A stretch of DNA of 37,154 nucleotides from Candidatus Phocaeicola excrementigallinarum (GTDB lineage Bacteria; Bacteroidota; Bacteroidia; Bacteroidales; Bacteroidaceae), in NCBI GenBank assembly GCA_019120125.1, contig DWVR01000007.1, forward strand, positions 1-37,154, given 5' to 3'. Under the pieces are notes generated by a model. It was given only the letters and a program-made list of their open reading frames with translations, was not told the DNA's origin and made no database searches. A program made the position numbers and the translations under genes. This document shows, piece by piece, positions 24,321 to 33,583 of this stretch (positions are counted from its first letter, which is position 1; every line of letters starts with the position of its first letter).

Positions 24321-27083
24321 GAGGTTAAGATTCAACCGGTTGTAAAGGTGGTATTGAAATCGGATTCGGAGATTCTGGATGAAGTAGTCGTTACCGGCTA
24401 CGGTGTGCAGCGCAAGGCATCCTTCACCGGTGCAGCCACGATTGTAGGAGAAGACGTGATCGCCAAAAAAAGCGACGCCAACTTCGTGAAAGCATTGGAA
24501 GGTGCTGTGCCGGGCGTGCAGATGAACAACTCAACCAGCATGCCGGGTGTATGGGGTTCCATTTATATCCGTGGACGCGGCTCACTGAATTCGGGTACCC
24601 AACCATTGTATGTCATCGACGGCATGCCGATAGATTCCGATACCGACAAAAACTCTTTGACTTACGAATCCAACAATTCCGTTGACCCGATGTCTACACT
24701 CAATCCGGCCGACATTGAAAGCATCACCGTGCTGAAAGATGCCGCCGCAACCGCTATCTACGGTTCGCGTGCCGCCAACGGTGTCATCGTTGTCACTACC
24801 AAAAAAGGTTCAGAAGGCAAATTCAACATTAACCTTGACGTGAAACAGGGTTTCGTGACCATGGCAAACAACAACATGGATTTTGCCAACGCCGAACAGA
24901 CAATGAAACTGTTCGCCGACGGTCTGACCGCAGCACAGGGAGGCGACTGGCAGGAAAATTATGACTACCTAGCAGACGACTATTTCGGATGGGACCGCAA
25001 AACATCAACCGACTGGATGGATGAAGTCACACACAAAGGTCATTATCAAGATTATAACCTGAACATGCAGGGACGTACCGGTGCTACCGGATATTATGTC
25101 AGCTTAGGATATCTGAACACAGAAGGTCTGATAAAAAGTGCCGATTTTGAACGCTTCTCAGGACGTGTCAACCTGGACAGCAAATTTAAATGGGCCACAG
25201 TCGGAGTGAATACTTCTTACAGCTATTCAGTACAGAATGGCTTCTCTTTGTCAACAAACGGTTCGATGAGCAGTCCGATCACTGCGGCTATCACCAGCAT
25301 GACCCCGATGGATCCGGTTTATGACAGCGAAGGCAACTATGCCAACATCCAGAACTACAATCCGATGGCATTGATGGATGAAACGAGCGGTGAACTCAAT
25401 GAAAACAAGCTCACCACCATCAATCTCAACCCTTATTTCCAGGTTGATTTCGGGAAAGGTATCTATGCCAAGACTACGTTGGGTGTGAACCTTAACGAAC
25501 AGACCCAATACCAATACTGGAGTGCGCAATACAATCCACAAGGTATGGACTACAACGGTCTGGGACAGTTATACAACTCCAAAAGCGCCGTCATCACCTG
25601 GAACAACATTCTGGGTTGGAACTATGTGTTCGACGACATCCACAATGTAAGCGTCATGGTAGGACAGGAGATGCAGAAAAAGAGCTATCATTATGAATTT
25701 TTTGCAAAATCCGACTTTCCTTTCTCTGCCGACGGCATGCGCGATCTGACAACCGCCGGAACCGACCAAGGTTCTGAATACTACAAACAGGAAGCGCGTC
25801 TGGCCTCGTATTTCATGGACGCACATTATTCTTATGCCGATAAGTATTATGTGTCAGGTTCCTACCGCCGCGACGGTTCATCCGTGTTCGGCGCGAACCA
25901 CCGTTGGGGTGACTTCTGGTCTGTAGGCGCCAAATGGCGTATGTCGGGAGAATACTTCCTGAAAGACAACAGTGTAATCACAAATGCCACGCTCCGCGTT
26001 TCCTACGGTACGGTAGGTAATCAGGACATCGACTGGTATGCAGCCCGTGGATTCTATTCTTCAGGCTACAACTATAACCAGATTCCGGGTATGATTCCAA
26101 CCAGCATCGCCAACCCGGACCTGACTTGGGAAGTATCCAAGAAATTCGACATCGGTTTCGATCTTTCTCTGGCCAACCGCGTACACTTGACGTTCGACTA
26201 TTACAATGCGAAGACAAGCGACGCCTTGTTCCAGGTGCCTTTGTCCATGACTACAGGTATCTCTGAGATTTACCAAAACATCGGTTCAATCCGCAACCGT
26301 GGTGTGGAATTCTCTGTGAACGCATCGTTGATTCAAAGCAAAGATTTCAACTGGAACCTTTTCGCCAACCTGACATGGAACAAAAACAAAGTCGTCAAAC
26401 TTTCTACAGATGATCCTTTGGAATACACATTCCAGATTATTGAAGAAGGCCGCCCTTACACCCAATTCTATATGAAAGAATATGCAGGTGTCGACCGCGA
26501 AACAGGCAAGCCCTTGTGGTATCTGAACGAGACAGGCGATGAAACCACTTCCGACTACAATGCCGCATCAAAACGTTATGTCGGAGACGCTGACCCGAAG
26601 GTGCTGGGAGGTTTCGGAACAAGCCTGACATGGAAGGATCTGGACTTCAATATCAACTTCAACTATCGTTTAGGCGGAAAAGTATATGATTCAGGCGCGT
26701 CGTTCACCGGTTTCGGCATGTCCTTGCGCACTCCTTTGAAGGATGTGGCACTCAATTCCTGGACTCCGGAAAATAAAGACGCGAAATATCCGCAATACAT
26801 TTACGGAGATCCCAATAATTCCACACAGGATTCTTCACGATTCCTGTACAGCGGAAACTACCTGCGTATCAGCAACATTACTTTGGGATATACTCTGCCG
26901 AGACAATGGACAGCCAAGGCGTTCATCCAGAAACTGCGCGCATACATCTCTGTGGATAATCTCTATACGTTCACTGCCAGCGACTTTGTCGGATATAATC
27001 CGGAAACGTCTGCCAACGGCGTGATTGCATGGCAATATCCCGCCACATGCACTTTCATCGGAGGCATCCAGCTTACATTCTAA
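24291..27083 (+). CDS. SusC-like receptor lacking its 5' end: silent cassette of the inversion switch (OFF)
   Basis: 930 residues open from an internal ATG (MISFIGYETQ), about 73 short of a full SusC. Missing are signal peptide and most of the CarboxypepD_reg-like domain. Present are the plug (ILDEVVVTGYG, ITVLKDAAATAIYGSRAANGVI) and a complete barrel ending IGGIQLTF. The codons just before ATG still read SSAGTL, as in the intact susC, and a stop at 24261 closes the frame. Without a signal peptide the product could not be exported, so this copy is silent here. Inversion of 21153-24320 would supply the missing 73 codons and promoter in frame. The barrel differs clearly from the other SusC, so a different ligand is likely. 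Confidence 0.93.
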   Translation: MISFIGYETQEVKIQPVVKVVLKSDSEILDEVVVTGYGVQRKASFTGAATIVGEDVIAKKSDANFVKALEGAVPGVQMNNSTSMPGVWGSIYIRGRGSLNSGTQPLYVIDGMPIDSDTDKNSLTYESNNSVDPMSTLNPADIESITVLKDAAATAIYGSRAANGVIVVTTKKGSEGKFNINLDVKQGFVTMANNNMDFANAEQTMKLFADGLTAAQGGDWQENYDYLADDYFGWDRKTSTDWMDEVTHKGHYQDYNLNMQGRTGATGYYVSLGYLNTEGLIKSADFERFSGRVNLDSKFKWATVGVNTSYSYSVQNGFSLSTNGSMSSPITAAITSMTPMDPVYDSEGNYANIQNYNPMALMDETSGELNENKLTTINLNPYFQVDFGKGIYAKTTLGVNLNEQTQYQYWSAQYNPQGMDYNGLGQLYNSKSAVITWNNILGWNYVFDDIHNVSVMVGQEMQKKSYHYEFFAKSDFPFSADGMRDLTTAGTDQGSEYYKQEARLASYFMDAHYSYADKYYVSGSYRRDGSSVFGANHRWGDFWSVGAKWRMSGEYFLKDNSVITNATLRVSYGTVGNQDIDWYAARGFYSSGYNYNQIPGMIPTSIANPDLTWEVSKKFDIGFDLSLANRVHLTFDYYNAKTSDALFQVPLSMTTGISEIYQNIGSIRNRGVEFSVNASLIQSKDFNWNLFANLTWNKNKVVKLSTDDPLEYTFQIIEEGRPYTQFYMKEYAGVDRETGKPLWYLNETGDETTSDYNAASKRYVGDADPKVLGGFGTSLTWKDLDFNINFNYRLGGKVYDSGASFTGFGMSLRTPLKDVALNSWTPENKDAKYPQYIYGDPNNSTQDSSRFLYSGNYLRISNITLGYTLPRQWTAKAFIQKLRAYISVDNLYTFTASDFVGYNPETSANGVIAWQYPATCTFIGGIQLTF

Positions 27084-27120
27084 GTTTATTTTATAAAAGA
27101 GCATTTAAAGAGAATATTTT

Positions 27121-28596
27121 ATGAAAAAGAATATATTGAAAGTTTTCGCAATGATGACCTTCGGGCTCGGAATTTCCAGCTGCGGTGAGAACTTCCTCGA
27201 AACCGACTATTACAAGGGTATCGAAGCGGAAGGGGGTCTGTCGACCGTCAACAACATTTCAACAGCATTGAACGGTACATACTACAACCTCTTTTATTAT
27301 ACTTTTGCCGGAAACTACGCAATTAATATCGGTGATATCCCGACAGATATCAGCTATTGGAATTCAAAAACCAACCACTTCAACAACATCTACACCTATA
27401 CGGTCGTCGATACAGATACCTATCTGAACGACATTTGGGAATACGGCTATAAAGTGGCTGACAACGCAACCCGTGTCATCAACGGTGCGCAGGAATTGTA
27501 TGATGGATGTACGGCAGAAGAAAAGGCGCAACTCGACCAAATTATGGCCGAAGCATACGGATTGAGAGGATATGCAGAACTGATGCTGGTAAACATCTAT
27601 GCCCATCAGGTAAAAGTGAACGGGACAGACTTTTCTTCACAGCCAGGCATCGTGGTGATAGACCAGAAGCCGATTGAAGCACTTGCCGAAGTAACCCGTT
27701 CCACTGTAGGAGAAAGCTATAGAGCCATTCTGTCGGATCTGAACAATGCGCTGACTCACTTTGATGCGGCAGGCGGTGACCGCGGCTCCATCCTGTATTT
27801 CAACAAAGCTGCCGTCTACGGACTGCTGGCAAGAACCAACCTGTATCTGGAGAACTGGAACGACGCGAAAAAATATGCGCAGATGGCTCTGGATGAAAAA
27901 GACATCACCACACTGACGTATGACGCAAAGGCTTATGCCGCCTTGTACACAGGGAATGAAAGCAACACTGAAAGTATGCTGTCATTGGCCATCACACAGA
28001 CTGACAACTGGTCGGCAAACTCCAACGGTACGCTGTGGAGTACATATAACTACAGCCCGAGCCCCAAACTGCAGGCCATATACGGAACCAACGACTGCCG
28101 TACATCCATCTTTGGATGGAGCGAGAAATCAACACCCTCTGTACCTATCTTTACCGGAGGAAAACTCTCGCAACATTCCAGCGGAAACTCTGCATACGCC
28201 ACCAACTATCTGGTAAACGCTCCTGAGATGTATCTGATCATTGCGGAAGCTAATTTGAAAACCGGAGACTTGGCCAATGCCAGCAATGCATTACTTACAG
28301 TTGCAAAGCGTAATGCAGACATCACTTCAGTAAATGACCTGCCTGCCACTTCCGACGCACTGATGTCGTTCATCAAAGACGAACGTGCCCGTGAATTGTT
28401 CCAGGAAGGACACCGCCTGTACGACCTGCGCCGCTGGGATGAAGCTGCCGATGTGTTTGCCATTCAGGCACCGAACATTGCATTCACATACACCAATTAT
28501 AAAATTTCCGACCTGGTATTCCCGATTCCGAGTGCAGAAGTCAATTCAGGTTTTGGTGTAGAACAGAATGACTGGTCTGGTACATTGCCGAAATAA
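27121..28596 (+). CDS. SusD-like outer-membrane lipoprotein (partner of the OFF SusC)
   Basis: 491 residues. Lipobox GISSC (C21). SusD/RagB fold with TPR-like helices (AVYGLLARTNLYLENWNDAKKY at about 239-260) and the C-terminal family stretch DERARELFQEGHRLYDLRRW, ending in DLVFPIPSAEVNSG. It follows the truncated susC by 37 bp and depends on the same transcript, so it should be silent in this orientation. It is only distantly like the SusD at 16607, consistent with a different ligand. Ends at a shared bidirectional terminator. Confidence 0.95.
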   Translation: MKKNILKVFAMMTFGLGISSCGENFLETDYYKGIEAEGGLSTVNNISTALNGTYYNLFYYTFAGNYAINIGDIPTDISYWNSKTNHFNNIYTYTVVDTDTYLNDIWEYGYKVADNATRVINGAQELYDGCTAEEKAQLDQIMAEAYGLRGYAELMLVNIYAHQVKVNGTDFSSQPGIVVIDQKPIEALAEVTRSTVGESYRAILSDLNNALTHFDAAGGDRGSILYFNKAAVYGLLARTNLYLENWNDAKKYAQMALDEKDITTLTYDAKAYAALYTGNESNTESMLSLAITQTDNWSANSNGTLWSTYNYSPSPKLQAIYGTNDCRTSIFGWSEKSTPSVPIFTGGKLSQHSSGNSAYATNYLVNAPEMYLIIAEANLKTGDLANASNALLTVAKRNADITSVNDLPATSDALMSFIKDERARELFQEGHRLYDLRRWDEAADVFAIQAPNIAFTYTNYKISDLVFPIPSAEVNSGFGVEQNDWSGTLPK

Positions 28597-28616
28597 AACG
28601 AAGATACAAACCCGAT

Positions 28617-28672
28617 AAAAAAAGTGTCAAGCACCTGCATTCCATACGCATGATGCTTGACACTTTTCTTTT
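28617..28672. terminator. Bidirectional terminator between convergent genes
   Basis: AAAAAAA, GTGTCAAGCA (28624-28633), a 20-base loop, TGCTTGACAC (28654-28663), then TTTTCTTTTT. The 10 bp stem has A runs on one side and T runs on the other, so it can stop both the susD transcript (plus) and the DUF4838 transcript (minus). Confidence 0.88.
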
Positions 28673-30868
28673 TCAATATACACTTACCTCGTCCATGAAG
28701 AACCATGCCGGATAGCCCACACCATAATGCCATGACGGGCACATTCCGATTCCCTTCACATCCACTTTTATATAACGGGCTTTGACCGGCTTGTCCGAAC
28801 AGGCCGTTCCCTTCACGAACTTCACTCGCAAGTCTCTGTCCTCTGCAAACTGGAATGTCCCGAAAGGACGGTACTCCTTATTGTCAGACGATACAGAATA
28901 AGACCCTCCGGCAGGCAAAAGGATCCACGCCCCCAACTGATGCAGGAAATCCGTCTCAATCCGGGTAAACTCTTTCTCCTCACCCAGATCAAGAATGAAG
29001 GAAGCGTCCGTGCCGTTCCAGCCGACCCAACTTTCCACATACGTCGTGCCTCCGAAAAGTCCGTCAACAAGTGCCGTATCCCCCAAGGCCAGATATTTTT
29101 CCTGAGGCGGATCCAGCCAGGTCACCTTTGCCCCCAAAGCCTTGCTCCGCTCTTTCTGCGGAAGGAAACGTTCCCTATACAACACGCAATACTCATCCGG
29201 ACGGTTGTTCCGCTCGTTCAATGAAGTGACCCCCAGCCGGGACGTACGCTTCTCGAACAGTTCCAACAACTCTTTCACAGACGACTTGTCTGAGTCCGTT
29301 TCCGTACGGGCTATCTCCAACTCGGAATACTGCAAAGGCAACCGCGAAAGACGGACCCGGTCCAGCAACACCGTATCGCCGGCCACGGCACATTCCGCCT
29401 TATCAAACAACTCATTGTAGGTTTTCAACAGAATCGGATTCAGCATTCCCTTCTTGTGCGAGATGGGCGAATCATAAATCCACAGCGGCTGTCCGCTTGC
29501 CAACAAGGCCCCTTGCATGATTTTCTGATACTGATAAAGATACGGGGCAGCCGCACCATAATATCCTTTCATGAAAGTCTGCATCAACGAATCGGCGTCC
29601 GCATCCGGATTCCACATCAGTTTGGCAATCATATAGGCACGCATCTCCGAAAAGTCACCGCCACGTATGCCGTTCACCTGCGAGAAATGCATGGTCACAT
29701 GATTGTCACGGAACAGCCGGATGTTTTTCTGCAGAATATGGAAATTCGGGAAAGGCGAGACGATATTGTCGAAATTGATGCCGTAGTCCCACACGAAAAT
29801 GTTGTCCGAGATACGGGACCAGCCTTCCAGAGCCTTCACAAAATAACGTCCCGACTCATTGTCTGTCAACGGCACCTCCCGTTTGCAGTCAATGTCACAC
29901 AGCATGATATTCACATTCGGAAGAGGCTTCACGTGCTTCGGGGGCTGCATGGAATACAGGTAAGCCAGAGTGGAGAACTCCTTGTCGGGATAATGCGCGG
30001 CCAGCTTGTTCAGGAAACGGATAATGTTTCCCGAAGGCGAGCCTTCATACTCATCCACCTTCTTGCATTCCGGACAAGAGCAGTTGGTGTTGTTCCCGTC
30101 ATTCTGACTGACAGAAATCATCCTCATGCCGGGATTTGCCTTGAAAATGGAGTCCAGCTGATGCACCACCGCATCAAACAAGTCCGGATTCGTGAGACAC
30201 CACTGGCTGTTGCTTCCCGGACGGTGCTCGCCGTTGATAAACGAATAATATTCCGGATGCTCCTTTCCATACACAGAAGCCGGCAGGATCCGGTTGAACG
30301 TGTGTACCCACATCCCGTCAATGAACATCTCCTCCGGTTCTTCCAGCCGGAACCACAGTTTGTAGAGCGGATCTTCATTGCCATAACTGAAAGTCTGCCG
30401 GTAGCGGAATGCCGGGACTTCCGTGCGGTCGACAGCAGGCAGCTTGATGGTGTTCCGCAACGGGAAGGTACAGGTATGCGCGGCATAATACGACACTCCC
30501 AGATCCTGTTCCAGCAACGATACCGCCCCGTAGGCAGTGCCTTTCCCCTCTCCTCCCGAGATATAAAGGCAACCGTCCGCAGTCCGTATGCGGAAAGCAT
30601 CCTCTTTCAGAGCGGAATCACCTTTCAGCACAATATCCCCTTTTCTCACCGTCGCGCCCGACACGACCGGCATATCAGCCTTGCTGATCCGCCGGATAAA
30701 ATCATTCAACAGCCTTGCGGCCGTTTCTGTACTTTCCGTATCATCCTGCATGACGATACGTCCGGCCGGTTTCCCGTTTTCCACCAGAGTGACTTGTCCG
30801 GACACAGGTGCCAGGAATCCGAAGAGGCATAAAAAGACCCCCGGCAATCTCAATGTTTTCTTGTTCAT
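28673..30868 (-). CDS. DUF4838 glycosidase-like secreted protein with C-terminal discoidin-like domain
   Basis: 731 residues. Signal peptide (about 1-25, LAPVSGQ). An N-terminal alpha/beta domain like those in front of GH20/GH67 enzymes (about 26-130; YGAVSLLEQDLGVSYY) is followed by the DUF4838 domain (about 150-480) with the Cys motif NCSCPECKKVDEYEGSPSG, and a beta-sandwich of F5/8 type C (discoidin/CBM32-like) kind at about 590-731. DUF4838 proteins are TIM-barrel glycosidase-like with mostly unknown substrates. It is convergent with the OFF susCD pair and may or may not serve the same nutrient. It has its own full promoter at 30949-30980. Confidence 0.85.
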   Translation of the reverse strand: MNKKTLRLPGVFLCLFGFLAPVSGQVTLVENGKPAGRIVMQDDTESTETAARLLNDFIRRISKADMPVVSGATVRKGDIVLKGDSALKEDAFRIRTADGCLYISGGEGKGTAYGAVSLLEQDLGVSYYAAHTCTFPLRNTIKLPAVDRTEVPAFRYRQTFSYGNEDPLYKLWFRLEEPEEMFIDGMWVHTFNRILPASVYGKEHPEYYSFINGEHRPGSNSQWCLTNPDLFDAVVHQLDSIFKANPGMRMISVSQNDGNNTNCSCPECKKVDEYEGSPSGNIIRFLNKLAAHYPDKEFSTLAYLYSMQPPKHVKPLPNVNIMLCDIDCKREVPLTDNESGRYFVKALEGWSRISDNIFVWDYGINFDNIVSPFPNFHILQKNIRLFRDNHVTMHFSQVNGIRGGDFSEMRAYMIAKLMWNPDADADSLMQTFMKGYYGAAAPYLYQYQKIMQGALLASGQPLWIYDSPISHKKGMLNPILLKTYNELFDKAECAVAGDTVLLDRVRLSRLPLQYSELEIARTETDSDKSSVKELLELFEKRTSRLGVTSLNERNNRPDEYCVLYRERFLPQKERSKALGAKVTWLDPPQEKYLALGDTALVDGLFGGTTYVESWVGWNGTDASFILDLGEEKEFTRIETDFLHQLGAWILLPAGGSYSVSSDNKEYRPFGTFQFAEDRDLRVKFVKGTACSDKPVKARYIKVDVKGIGMCPSWHYGVGYPAWFFMDEVSVY

Positions 30869-30948
30869 GGTTCAGAATATTTATATTGGTTTCATAAGAC
30901 AACACGGAAAGGGCGGAAACCTTCGCCTCCCATTCCCGTTGCCGTGTA

Positions 30949-30980
30949 CAAATATAAACCATCCTTTTTAAACCGGCAAA
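30949..30980 (-). promoter_or_regulatory. Bacteroides-type promoter for the DUF4838 gene
   Basis: On the minus strand TTTG (30980-30977), 20 bp spacer, TATATTTG (30956-30949). The leader to ATG 30868 is about 75 bases. The rest of the 30869-31232 gap shows no gene. Confidence 0.72.
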
Positions 30981-31204
30981 GTCTGTCCCGCTATCTTCCC
31001 CGACTTTTTCCGACGGATCTGCAAAACAAGAAGTGGCGGGATAAATCTGTCCCTAAGAGAGAGTTCATAAGGCATGGCATTTCAATGAAGGATGTACAAG
31101 AAAACCTCCTGGTAAGACAAAGAATATTATGGTTTTTATTCCCTTAAATTGCACATTTCCGCTAATTTTCTCTAATAGAATCATGCGATTCTGATTTTAT
31201 TTTA

Positions 31205-31212
31205 TATGTTTG
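31205..31212 (+). promoter_or_regulatory. Possible -7 box for the AAA/RloB defence operon
   Basis: TATGTTTG fits TAnnTTTG and lies about 20 bp before ATG 31233. It overlaps the alternative ATG at 31206, which would favour 31233 as the true start. No -33 TTTG at the expected spacing. Confidence 0.35.
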
Positions 31213-31232
31213 TGCAACAAATACGATATGGC

Positions 31233-32531
31233 ATGATACAGGAAATTAAAATAAAGAACTTCTTGTCTTTCCGGGATGAGACAGTGTTTAGCTTCGAGGC
31301 CTCAAATGACATGTTTGCAGAAGATTGTCAAGTGGTGACGTTGGGCGATACTGCCAAGACCCGTCTGCTACGCCTTGGCATTGTGTATGGCTACAATGCA
31401 TCAGGGAAGAGCAACCTGCTTAACGCATTTGACTTTCTCAGCCGCTTTTGGAATTATGACCCGAACTCTGCAGATCTGGGAACCCAAGTTCGCCCATTTC
31501 GTCTCAATCCATCTTCCCTTAATGAACCCACTAGGTTTGAACTGATTTTTTTTGTGGAAAACACAAAATATCATTATCAACTGGAACTGAATTCCAAGAA
31601 CGTTATTTTTGAGAAACTCTCTTATTATAAGAGCACCCAGCCCATTATGCTATTTGAAAGAGTGATGCGCAACGGACAGTCGGAAATTACGTTCAACAAT
31701 CAGAATGGAGATAAAGTCACAGCTGTCATCAAGGACAAAATAACAGTGGAATGCTTGAAGAACATATCGTTTTTTGTAGCAAGGGATAAAGCAAACGCCA
31801 GTCTTCCATTGACAGATGCGGCAAAAACATGGCTGAGGAAACATATAATGAATTTAATTGAACCCCGGACAGAGTTGACGTGGTATGCCCAGAAAAAGAC
31901 TTCTAATGATGACTCATTGGTCAGATACCTGCTGGAGTTTCTGCAAGCGGCAGACTTTAACGTGACTAATATCACTACGGATATGATTACTGAAAAGCTG
32001 CCAGAAGATGTAGTGAAATATATTATAGACCACAATGCCGTTCCAGATGATAAACGTGAGCGCCTGATTTCCGAGAAATCATACAAAAGACCGATGACAA
32101 CCTTTGAACATACCGTAGAGGATGAATCAGGCAAAAAATCATATAATTTCTCATTGGGCGAAGAATCACTTGGAACCTTGAAGACTTTTGGCATCGAGAC
32201 CGCTTTATACCAGGCAGTTCAAAACAATGCTTTTCTGCCTATTGATGAGATTGAGAACTCACTGCACCCTATGCTGCTTGAAAAAATACTGTATGAGTAT
32301 TTGAAGATCCCCTCAAGAAGCCAGGTTATAGTAACCACACATAACGACGGTCTGTTGGATCTGGTCAGTGACTTGATCCGTAAAGATTCCATCTGGTTTA
32401 CAGAAAAAGACAAAGCAGGCGCAACGGACTTGTACAAACTGACTGATTTTAGGGGAGTGAACCGCATTGCATCCATACGGGAGGCATATAGAAACAAACG
32501 TTTTGGAGCGACAATGGGAAATGGAAAGTAG
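31233..32531 (+). CDS. AAA family ATPase of the AbiL / RloA type (phage defence, first subunit)
   Basis: 432 residues from ATG 31233 (MIQEIKIKNFLSFRDE, the usual N-terminus of AAA15/COG1106 ATPases). Walker A GYNASGKSN at 53-61; ABC-type signature region SLGEESLGTLKTFG; Walker B FLPIDEIENSLHP; switch histidine TTHN near the C-terminus. Such ATPases pair with RloB-like TOPRIM proteins in AbiL-type abortive-infection systems. The stop overlaps the next ATG (ATGGAAAGTAG), so the two are translationally coupled. Base composition is richer in AT than the metabolic genes to the left, which fits an acquired module. Confidence 0.85.
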   Translation: MIQEIKIKNFLSFRDETVFSFEASNDMFAEDCQVVTLGDTAKTRLLRLGIVYGYNASGKSNLLNAFDFLSRFWNYDPNSADLGTQVRPFRLNPSSLNEPTRFELIFFVENTKYHYQLELNSKNVIFEKLSYYKSTQPIMLFERVMRNGQSEITFNNQNGDKVTAVIKDKITVECLKNISFFVARDKANASLPLTDAAKTWLRKHIMNLIEPRTELTWYAQKKTSNDDSLVRYLLEFLQAADFNVTNITTDMITEKLPEDVVKYIIDHNAVPDDKRERLISEKSYKRPMTTFEHTVEDESGKKSYNFSLGEESLGTLKTFGIETALYQAVQNNAFLPIDEIENSLHPMLLEKILYEYLKIPSRSQVIVTTHNDGLLDLVSDLIRKDSIWFTEKDKAGATDLYKLTDFRGVNRIASIREAYRNKRFGATMGNGK

Positions 32532-33225
32532 AGAACTGAAAGATCCAAAGGAAGCGCGTTATTTTGCACCAGCCGCCCCGGTGGATGATGCAGGTGAAGG
32601 GACAAGGGAAATGTCTCCCTTGGCCCCTTTTGTGGTGAGTGGCGGAAAGAATACCGAAAGGTATTATTTCACTCATATCAGTGCTGTGTCAGATAAATAC
32701 AAGTTTAATATCCGTCCCAAATATTTTGGAGATGAGTCCGCTTATACAGAAGTCTTCCCGAAAAGAATTGCAGAAATACTGTCTAAGAATGCAGATGCCA
32801 GAATCTTCTGCGTGTTTGACATGGACACCGTGGTGAAAGATGGGTTGCAGGACAAACATGAAGCTTTCGTGGCTGCCTTGAAGTCCGAAATCAGCAGCGG
32901 CAAGGTCGTGATATGCGAAAGCATGCCTTCGTTTGAGTTCTGGCTGTTACTGCATTTCACAGACTATGAAGGACTATTAAAGAATTATTCCCAAGTATCA
33001 AACTTACTGGCTCCTTATCTCAAACCTTATTTCGAAGATACTATTGTGCCTTTCAAGAATCTGATAAAGAAAGACAAGTATCTGAAAGATCCCACCTGGG
33101 TAAAACGCCTGCTTGACGAGAACCGTTTGGAACAAGCTGTAGAAAGGGCAAAAATCTGTCTTACCAGAGAAATAAAGGAAAACGGAACGCATTCATATAC
33201 TAAAGTATTTAAGGCGTTTGAATGA
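32521..33225 (+). CDS. RloB-like TOPRIM-fold protein (AbiL-type phage defence, second subunit)
   Basis: 234 residues from ATG 32521, overlapping the ATPase stop by 11 bp. RloB features: VVSGGKNTERYYF at the N-terminal TOPRIM strand, CVFDMDTV (the DxD metal site) and MPSFEFWLLLHF. In the form I know, the first motif reads VxxEGxxTE; here the Glu is replaced by Gly, which would weaken metal-dependent cleavage or reflect a subfamily. Presumed effector that acts on nucleic acid, gated by the ATPase. The role in defence is known for the family; activity here is inferred. Confidence 0.83.
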   Translation: MESRELKDPKEARYFAPAAPVDDAGEGTREMSPLAPFVVSGGKNTERYYFTHISAVSDKYKFNIRPKYFGDESAYTEVFPKRIAEILSKNADARIFCVFDMDTVVKDGLQDKHEAFVAALKSEISSGKVVICESMPSFEFWLLLHFTDYEGLLKNYSQVSNLLAPYLKPYFEDTIVPFKNLIKKDKYLKDPTWVKRLLDENRLEQAVERAKICLTREIKENGTHSYTKVFKAFE

Positions 33226-33317
33226 TTATAACAGAATGACTTTACATTTTTGACAGCAGGTCTCTGTCTCGCCACACCCCTCTCTTCGTTATAGCTGATC
33301 CTGATTAGTTCTGATTC

Positions 33318-33379
33318 GTTACAGTCTGTTATGCGCTGTCACTTACCTCACAAAAAGAAGAAAAGACTGTGACTTTTTT
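33318..33379 (+). terminator. Probable terminator after the defence operon
   Basis: GTTACAGTCT (33318-33327) pairs with AGACTGTGAC (33364-33373) over 10 bp with one G-T wobble, followed by six T (33374-33379). The loop of 36 bases is long. Confidence 0.5.
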
Positions 33380-33395
33380 ACATTATAACGCGCTT

Positions 33396-33413
33396 GTCTC
33401 CTTGTATGAGACG
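33396..33413 (+). repeat. Left 18-bp inverted repeat of a candidate invertible promoter
   Basis: GTCTCCTTGTATGAGACG. Exact reverse complement at 33566-33583. The repeat has an inner palindrome GTCTC-N7-GAGAC, like recombinase core sites. Confidence 0.75.
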
Positions 33414-33565
33414 ATACCAAAGGCAAAGATAGTGAATAAATTTATATAGAGACCATTCTGGAATCTTTTTTTACCGCAAGGCTTTCAATTTTTTTCTCTG
33501 TGTTGACCAAAGGCGGCGGCCTTCACCATCCAAACATCAGTATTCCTATGACATACATGTGATTC
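33414..33565. promoter_or_regulatory. Candidate small invertible promoter segment (152 bp)
   Basis: The AT-rich segment is flanked by perfect 18-bp inverted repeats. It contains TATCTTTG on the minus strand (33431-33424), ending 11 bp from the left repeat. That placement is typical of Bacteroides invertible promoters, where transcription leaves through the nearer repeat. In this orientation it would read left, away from the genes at 33962-36145; after inversion it would read right toward them. No recombinase gene is adjacent. Confidence 0.5.
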
Positions 33566-33583
33566 CGTCTCATACAAGGAGAC
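33566..33583 (-). repeat. Right 18-bp inverted repeat of a candidate invertible promoter
   Basis: Plus-strand CGTCTCATACAAGGAGAC, the exact reverse complement of 33396-33413. In context it forms CCGTCTC-N7-GAGACGG. Confidence 0.75.

Noticed and set aside
29456-30832. 458-codon open frame opposite the DUF4838 gene
   Set aside because: Antisense shadow, rich in Arg and His as expected from codon mirroring.
30944-31147. 67-codon frame before the AAA ATPase
   Set aside because: Overlaps the promoter of the divergent DUF4838 gene and shows no family pattern.
31206-31232. Upstream ATG extending the AAA ATPase by nine residues
   Set aside because: Family members start at MIQEIKIKNFLSF, and the extension overlaps a possible -7 box.
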